Origin: Bacillus sp. SA1-12
GTDB lineage: Bacteria; Bacillota; Bacilli; Bacillales; Bacillaceae
Length of the DNA: 64,000 bases
Assembly: GCF_000981385.1 (NCBI RefSeq)
Contig: NZ_LATZ01000119.1
Location: 186,001 to 250,000 of the forward strand
Reading direction: 5' to 3'
Each line of letters starts with the position of its first letter. Within the stretch, counting starts at the first letter, position 1. A program made the position numbers and the translations under genes. The notes beneath the pieces were generated by a model that searched no databases, had not been told where the DNA came from, and saw only the letters and a list, made by a program, of their open reading frames with translations. Below, piece after piece: positions 60,141 through 64,000 of this stretch.

Positions 60141-61061
60141 ATGACTGCAACAACCTATCAATCAAGTGATTACATGAAAACAAAAGAATTTCCGTTTTGG
60201 ATCCAGCGTTTTTATCATGATCATGATAATATTCCGCCGGCCCATGCACATGAATTTGTTGAATTGGTATATGTTGTACAAGGAGAAGCAAGGCACTTAT
60301 TTGAAGGACAGTCCTATATGATCAAAACGAATGACGTGTTTATTATTAATCCTGGAGAGGTCCATACCTTTTCGATCGAAAAGTGCCAAAGTTTAGAAAT
60401 TATTAATTGTTTATTTTTACCAAGCCTAATTCAGGATTCATGGTTAAAAGAAATGGGTGTATCACAATCGATGGATTATTTTTACATTCATCCTTTTTTA
60501 GATAAAAATGAGCGATTTCATCACTTATTAAATTTATCTGGAAGCAATTCTGCGAGGATTCTGTCGTTGTTAGAGGGAATGATGCATGAATATTTAAGGG
60601 AAAACCCTTGTTATCCCACATTAATCCGTCTGCAGCTTGTGGAACTATTGATCCAATTATCCCGGATATATAACGAAAGAAAGGTGACAGAAAACCATTC
60701 TCATAGGAGAAAAAGTGAAAATGATCTCCTCATTCAACGAATCTGTGGGTATTTATCAAGAAATTATGATCAAAAAATAACGATTCAAACATTATGTCAT
60801 CTATTTAATCTTAGTCCCCGGCATTTAAACAGATTATTTAAACAAGAGACTGATCAAACCGTAGTAGAAATGCTTCATAAAATAAGAATCGAAAAGGCAA
60901 AGCAGTTTTTGCTAGAAACAGATGATAAAGTGATTAATGTTGCGATTAAAGTTGGATATGATGATCCTGCTTTCTTTAGCCGCTTATTTAGAAGGATTGT
61001 CGGTTGCTCGCCAGGAAAATATAAAGCAAAAGAAAGTAGTAACTACTCTCCAATATTATAA
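60141..61061 (+). CDS. AraC-family regulator with cupin sensor domain (second)
   Basis: A 306-residue regulator with cupin-type sensor (PPAHAHEFVELVYVVQGEAR, NDVFIINPGEVHTFSIEK) and C-terminal double HTH (ITIQTLCHLFNLSPRHLNRLF, VGYDDPAFFSRLFRRIVGCS, ending SPGKYKAKE). AGGGGAGGAATCT precedes the ATG. It is a paralogue of the 54040 protein, so the cluster has one AraC gene per half. It probably activates the nearby dehydrogenase and hydrolase genes. Confidence 0.87.
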   Translation: MTATTYQSSDYMKTKEFPFWIQRFYHDHDNIPPAHAHEFVELVYVVQGEARHLFEGQSYMIKTNDVFIINPGEVHTFSIEKCQSLEIINCLFLPSLIQDSWLKEMGVSQSMDYFYIHPFLDKNERFHHLLNLSGSNSARILSLLEGMMHEYLRENPCYPTLIRLQLVELLIQLSRIYNERKVTENHSHRRKSENDLLIQRICGYLSRNYDQKITIQTLCHLFNLSPRHLNRLFKQETDQTVVEMLHKIRIEKAKQFLLETDDKVINVAIKVGYDDPAFFSRLFRRIVGCSPGKYKAKESSNYSPIL

Positions 61062-61139
61062 AAAAATTTAGCCTCTTGTTGTTAGTACTCGTTATCTCCC
61101 ACAATGTTTATGGAAAGCTATAATTAAATATCCTCTTTT

Positions 61140-61165
61140 AAAATCGGTGCTGAGCCGATTTTTTC
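61140..61165 (+). terminator. Rho-independent terminator
   Basis: AAAATCGG at 61140-61147 pairs with CCGATTTT at 61155-61162, followed by TT. Confidence 0.75.
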
Positions 61166-61322
61166 TAACTCAAATTTCAAGAATTTTCTAAAAGGCAAAT
61201 TCATTAAACCCGTTTTCTTTTATCAATTTTTCTTCCATTTTATAAAGTAACCAGGTGTTAAAAAGGATTTTTTCAATTCTCCTTAGAATATATATTATTA
61301 AAACAAAAAAAGGAGTGCTTAA

Positions 61323-63110
61323 ATGACAACGTACAAAAATAGAAATGAAGTACCGCTCTATGAAAAATGGAATCTGCATGATATTTACTCAGACCAACGC
61401 AATTGGGAAGAGGATTTTCATCTAATAGAGGATATGGCAGTAAAACTGAAAGAATTTGACGGGAAAATTAATGACGGGAGCTCTTTGTATCAATTTCTTA
61501 AGCAAAAAGAAGAATTATCTTATCGATTGAACAAACTATATGCATTTGCCATGCTTTCTGTTGATGTAGATACAAGGGATACGAACGCTCAAGCATTATT
61601 AGATCGTGCAAAACAACTGAATGTGAAGGTCAGTTCCTCAACTTCTTTTTTCATGCCCTTTTTACTAAATTTGGATGAAGAAACTTTAAAGTCATACATA
61701 ACTGAAGACGAACGTCTAAGCTATTTTGAAGAGGATCTTTTTGAATCATTTCGCTATAAACAACATGTATTAAATAAGGAACAGGAGGAGGTGCTTTCTC
61801 AATTAGGAGAAGCACTGTCAGTCCCTGGTCATACATTTGGAATGATGAATAATGCCGACATTAAGTTTGGCGAGGTTACAAATGATCATGGGGAACAAGT
61901 GGAACTTACAAGAGGAATGTATGCTAAATTAATTGAAGATGAGGATCGAATTAAACGAAAAGAAGCTTATAAAGCTTACTATAAGCCATATGTGCAGCTT
62001 AAAAATTCAATTGCTTCAACCCTTTCAGGTGCAATAAAAAATAATGTTACACTAGCTAAAATTCGCCAATATCCATCAGCATTGGAAAAGGCCTTATTTG
62101 GTGACAATGTACCAAAAGAGGTGTATGAAAACCTTATTGCGACAACAAAAAACAATATTGCACCGCTCCATCGTTATACAATGATTCGCAAAGAAAAGCT
62201 GCAAGTTGAGGAACTGCGCCAATATGATTTAAGTGTTCCGCTTGTAAAAGGGATTAAGCAAGTCATTTCATATGAAGAAGCTTATGAAATCATGTGCAAG
62301 GCACTCGCACCTCTAGGACAGGAATACATTGGGGCCTTAAAGGAATTTAAGGAATCCAGATATATTGATGTGAGGGAAACTCCAGGGAAACGATCTGGCG
62401 CATACAATCTCGGCATTTATGGAGTTCATCCTTATATCTTGTTAAATCACCAAGATGATTTAGATAGCTTATTCACATTAGTTCATGAATGTGGTCACGG
62501 TGTTCACAGCAAGCTTAGCTCCCAGCATCAGCCGCAAATTACAGCACGCTATAGTATCTTTGTTGCAGAGGTTGCATCCACCGTAAATGAAGTATTATTA
62601 ATTAACTATATGCTAGAAAATGAAACAAACCCTGAAATTCGTAAACATCTACTTAACCACTTCATCGATCAATTTAAGGGTACATTCTTTACTCAAGTGA
62701 TGTTTGCTGAATTTGAAAAGAAAACACATGAGATGGCGGAAACAGGTATGCCATTAAATGTGGAGGTATTTAATCAAACATATGAAACTTTATTTAGGGA
62801 ATACAATGGTGAAGAAATTGTTTTTGATGATGAGGTCAAATATGGCTGGTCAAGGATTCCGCACTTTTATCGACCGTTTTACGTGTATAAATACGCGACA
62901 GGATTTGCCTCAGCCATCCATTTAGCAACGAAGATCCTTGAGGGGGATCAAACCACGCTAAGCTCCTATCTCGAATTTTTAAAAAGCGGCAGCTCAGATT
63001 ACCCGCTTGAACTATTGAAAAAGACAGGTGTTGATTTAACAACCCCTTACCCGATCGAAAATACACTTAACCGCTTTGCGAAATTGGTGGATGAATTTTC
63101 ATTATTATAA
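61323..63110 (+). CDS. pepF: Oligoendopeptidase F (M3B metallopeptidase)
   Basis: A 595-residue cytoplasmic zinc peptidase. The HExxH motif is His388-Glu-Cys-Gly-His392 in LVHECGHGVHS, with the third ligand Glu in FVAEVASTVNEVLL. GAYNLGIYGVHPYILLNH is another family hallmark. PepF cleaves short peptides of about 7-17 residues and can affect sporulation and peptide signalling in Bacillus. Length is normal. AAAAGGAG precedes the ATG, and a strong terminator follows. Confidence 0.92.
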   Translation: MTTYKNRNEVPLYEKWNLHDIYSDQRNWEEDFHLIEDMAVKLKEFDGKINDGSSLYQFLKQKEELSYRLNKLYAFAMLSVDVDTRDTNAQALLDRAKQLNVKVSSSTSFFMPFLLNLDEETLKSYITEDERLSYFEEDLFESFRYKQHVLNKEQEEVLSQLGEALSVPGHTFGMMNNADIKFGEVTNDHGEQVELTRGMYAKLIEDEDRIKRKEAYKAYYKPYVQLKNSIASTLSGAIKNNVTLAKIRQYPSALEKALFGDNVPKEVYENLIATTKNNIAPLHRYTMIRKEKLQVEELRQYDLSVPLVKGIKQVISYEEAYEIMCKALAPLGQEYIGALKEFKESRYIDVRETPGKRSGAYNLGIYGVHPYILLNHQDDLDSLFTLVHECGHGVHSKLSSQHQPQITARYSIFVAEVASTVNEVLLINYMLENETNPEIRKHLLNHFIDQFKGTFFTQVMFAEFEKKTHEMAETGMPLNVEVFNQTYETLFREYNGEEIVFDDEVKYGWSRIPHFYRPFYVYKYATGFASAIHLATKILEGDQTTLSSYLEFLKSGSSDYPLELLKKTGVDLTTPYPIENTLNRFAKLVDEFSLL

Positions 63111-63113
63111 GGT

Positions 63114-63156
63114 AAAAAGAATCTTTGCCTATATTGGTGAAGATTCTTTTTATTTT
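63114..63156 (+). terminator. Rho-independent terminator of pepF
   Basis: AAAAAGAATCTT at 63114-63125 pairs with AAGATTCTTTTT at 63140-63151, followed by ATTTTTC. Confidence 0.8.
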
Positions 63157-63294
63157 TCTTTAAAATCTTCAACATATTGTTCATAATAATTGATTTATAA
63201 GGAAATGATGATAAAAAGAAACCAGATTCTTAATTTCATGTATAATCGTTTAACGTTTTTAATGTATGATGATTTTAATATGGAGGAACCGATG

Positions 63295-63810
63295 ATGATT
63301 TATATTTATAATGATTTTGGTGGTACTCATACGACAGCACTTGCAGCTGCTTATCATTTAAACATTTTAAAACCATCAACAAAAACATTAACAAAAGAAG
63401 AAATATTAGCGGTTCCATTCTTTAATCAACTAACCAAACAAGACTCAGGAAAAATTATCTTTCATGGCATAGATGATGACGGTCATTCAGTCTATACAAT
63501 TGGAAGAAGGTCTTCAAAGCTCGTTGTACCAGCATTAAAAGATTTATATGAAATTCTGAATAATAAATATCCTTTTGACGAGAGAATTATCTTTTCAAAC
63601 ACATCTCCTACCGTTCCATTTGCCATGACAATGGGAGGTTTTTTTTCAAGGGGATTAAAAATCGATGTTATCGGTGTCCCTTTACTCGTAAGGGGTGCCC
63701 AACAATGTTGCGGAACGATTTATCAGTTAGTTGAAACAACAAAAAAAATAGCAAAAGAGAAAACAGATCAGAAAATCATTACGCTTGAGAATCAAACCTA
63801 TAAAGCATAG
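63295..63810 (+). CDS. DUF3189 family protein
   Basis: A protein of about 171 residues with the DUF3189 start IYIYNDFGGTHTTALAAAYHL, reminiscent of a P-loop-like strand-loop-helix, then FHGIDDDGHSVYTIGRR and RGAQQCCGTIYQLVETT. Function is unknown; the family is common in spore formers. GGAGG at 63282-63286 suits the ATG pair at 63292 and 63295, so the 34 upstream codons of the open frame are dropped. Confidence 0.75.
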   Translation: MIYIYNDFGGTHTTALAAAYHLNILKPSTKTLTKEEILAVPFFNQLTKQDSGKIIFHGIDDDGHSVYTIGRRSSKLVVPALKDLYEILNNKYPFDERIIFSNTSPTVPFAMTMGGFFSRGLKIDVIGVPLLVRGAQQCCGTIYQLVETTKKIAKEKTDQKIITLENQTYKA

Positions 63811-63829
63811 TGGATGTATAAAAATATAA

Positions 63830-63857
63830 AATCCGGTCCATTTTCCTGAACCGGACT
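63830..63857 (-). terminator. Terminator of the minus-strand aminotransferase gene
   Basis: TCCGGT at 63832-63837 pairs with ACCGGA at 63850-63855. On the minus strand it is followed by TTTTATATTTTT. Confidence 0.6.
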
Positions 63858-63864
63858 AAAAATT

Positions 63865-64000
63865 TTATTTTGCTTTTGAAGGTGCAGGATAACATTCTGC
63901 AACCTTATCATGAAAGAATGCTTGCAGCTGCTTTGTTAAAGTTCCAGGAGTACCATTTCCAATTTTCCTTTTATCAATTTCGATGATTGGCATAATTTCT
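63865..64000 (-). CDS. Class IV aminotransferase C-terminus (D-amino-acid aminotransferase type)
   Basis: Only the last 45 codons lie in the window. The minus-strand reading gives EIMPIIEIDKRKIGNGTPG, then TLTKQLQAFFHDKVAE, and ends PAPSKAK. The pattern E(V/I)xPVxEIDGxxIGxGxPGxxTxxLQ is the C-terminus of D-alanine/D-amino-acid aminotransferases, which make D-glutamate and D-alanine for the cell wall. Branched-chain aminotransferase is the main alternative. The rest lies beyond 64000. Confidence 0.68.
   Translation of the reverse strand, partial: EIMPIIEIDKRKIGNGTPGTLTKQLQAFFHDKVAECYPAPSKAK

Noticed and set aside
1-64000. tRNA, rRNA, CRISPR arrays, prophage modules
   Set aside because: No cloverleaf with CCA-type acceptor, no rRNA stretches, no regularly spaced repeats and no phage structural genes were seen on reading.

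Overview
The window looks like chromosome of an endospore-forming member of the Bacillaceae (a Bacillus or Neobacillus-like species). The DNA is AT-rich, ribosome binding sites are strong AGGAGG types, TTG and GTG starts are frequent, and there are many short hairpin-plus-T terminators. Typical Bacillus families are present: SpoVA proteins, a YhcN/YlaJ lipoprotein, YezD, YrrT-MccA-MccB, FbpA and DUF3189. I saw no rRNA, tRNA, CRISPR array, prophage or intact insertion sequence.

Layout. 1-3720: end of a cobalamin nucleotide-loop assembly and salvage operon (cbiB, cobD, cobU, cobS, cobC and a short second CobU-like gene). 3747-12836: sporulation and envelope island. Its core, 5960-9713, matches gene for gene the spoVA2mob heat-resistance operon (DUF1657, YhcN/YlaJ lipoprotein, SpoVAC, SpoVAD, SpoVAEb, DUF1657, DUF421-DUF1657), with a near-consensus sigma-G promoter. 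It is flanked by a metallophosphoesterase, a UgtP/MurG-like glycosyltransferase, an EEP-family phosphodiesterase, a YkoP-like protein and an alkaline-phosphatase-fold enzyme. 13073-19146: small orphan genes, a 3D-domain cell-wall protein, a TSUP anion exporter behind an attenuator-like leader, an SsuE-type flavin reductase, an FbpA-like small protein, about 1.1 kb of empty DNA, and yezD.

19403-22167: yrrT-mccA-mccB, methionine-to-cysteine conversion. 22289-27627: an IclR-controlled sugar-acid pathway (two-gene UxaA-type dehydratase, FAH-fold 2-keto-3-deoxy acid dehydratase, semialdehyde dehydrogenase) that would deliver 2-oxoglutarate, with two candidate CcpA sites. 27842-33672: small genes, a SpoIID/LytB-domain protein, an HPr-like protein without the catalytic histidine, and an Lsa-like ABC-F gene behind a short leader ORF with competing hairpins. 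34134-45023: an accessory region with a decayed chromate transporter pair, a decayed thioredoxin gene, a MocR regulator plus MFS exporter plus aminotransferase, and a redox/detoxification set (SDR, ArsR-rhodanese regulator, AhpD-like protein, flavin amine oxidase, zinc alcohol dehydrogenase). Several palindromic operators lie in this region.

46213-61061: a MATE exporter, then the most unusual block. It has two alkaline-phosphatase-superfamily 'sulfatases' that carry Thr instead of the formylglycine Cys, a CUT1-type ABC importer without its own ATPase, a PhyH dioxygenase, two AraC regulators, an ASRT-like protein, two Gfo/Idh/MocA dehydrogenases and a TIM-barrel isomerase. I read it as a catabolic system for an esterified, possibly phosphorylated, sugar or cyclitol. 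The substrate is not visible from sequence. 61323-64000: oligoendopeptidase F, a DUF3189 protein, and the 3' end of a minus-strand class IV (D-amino-acid type) aminotransferase.
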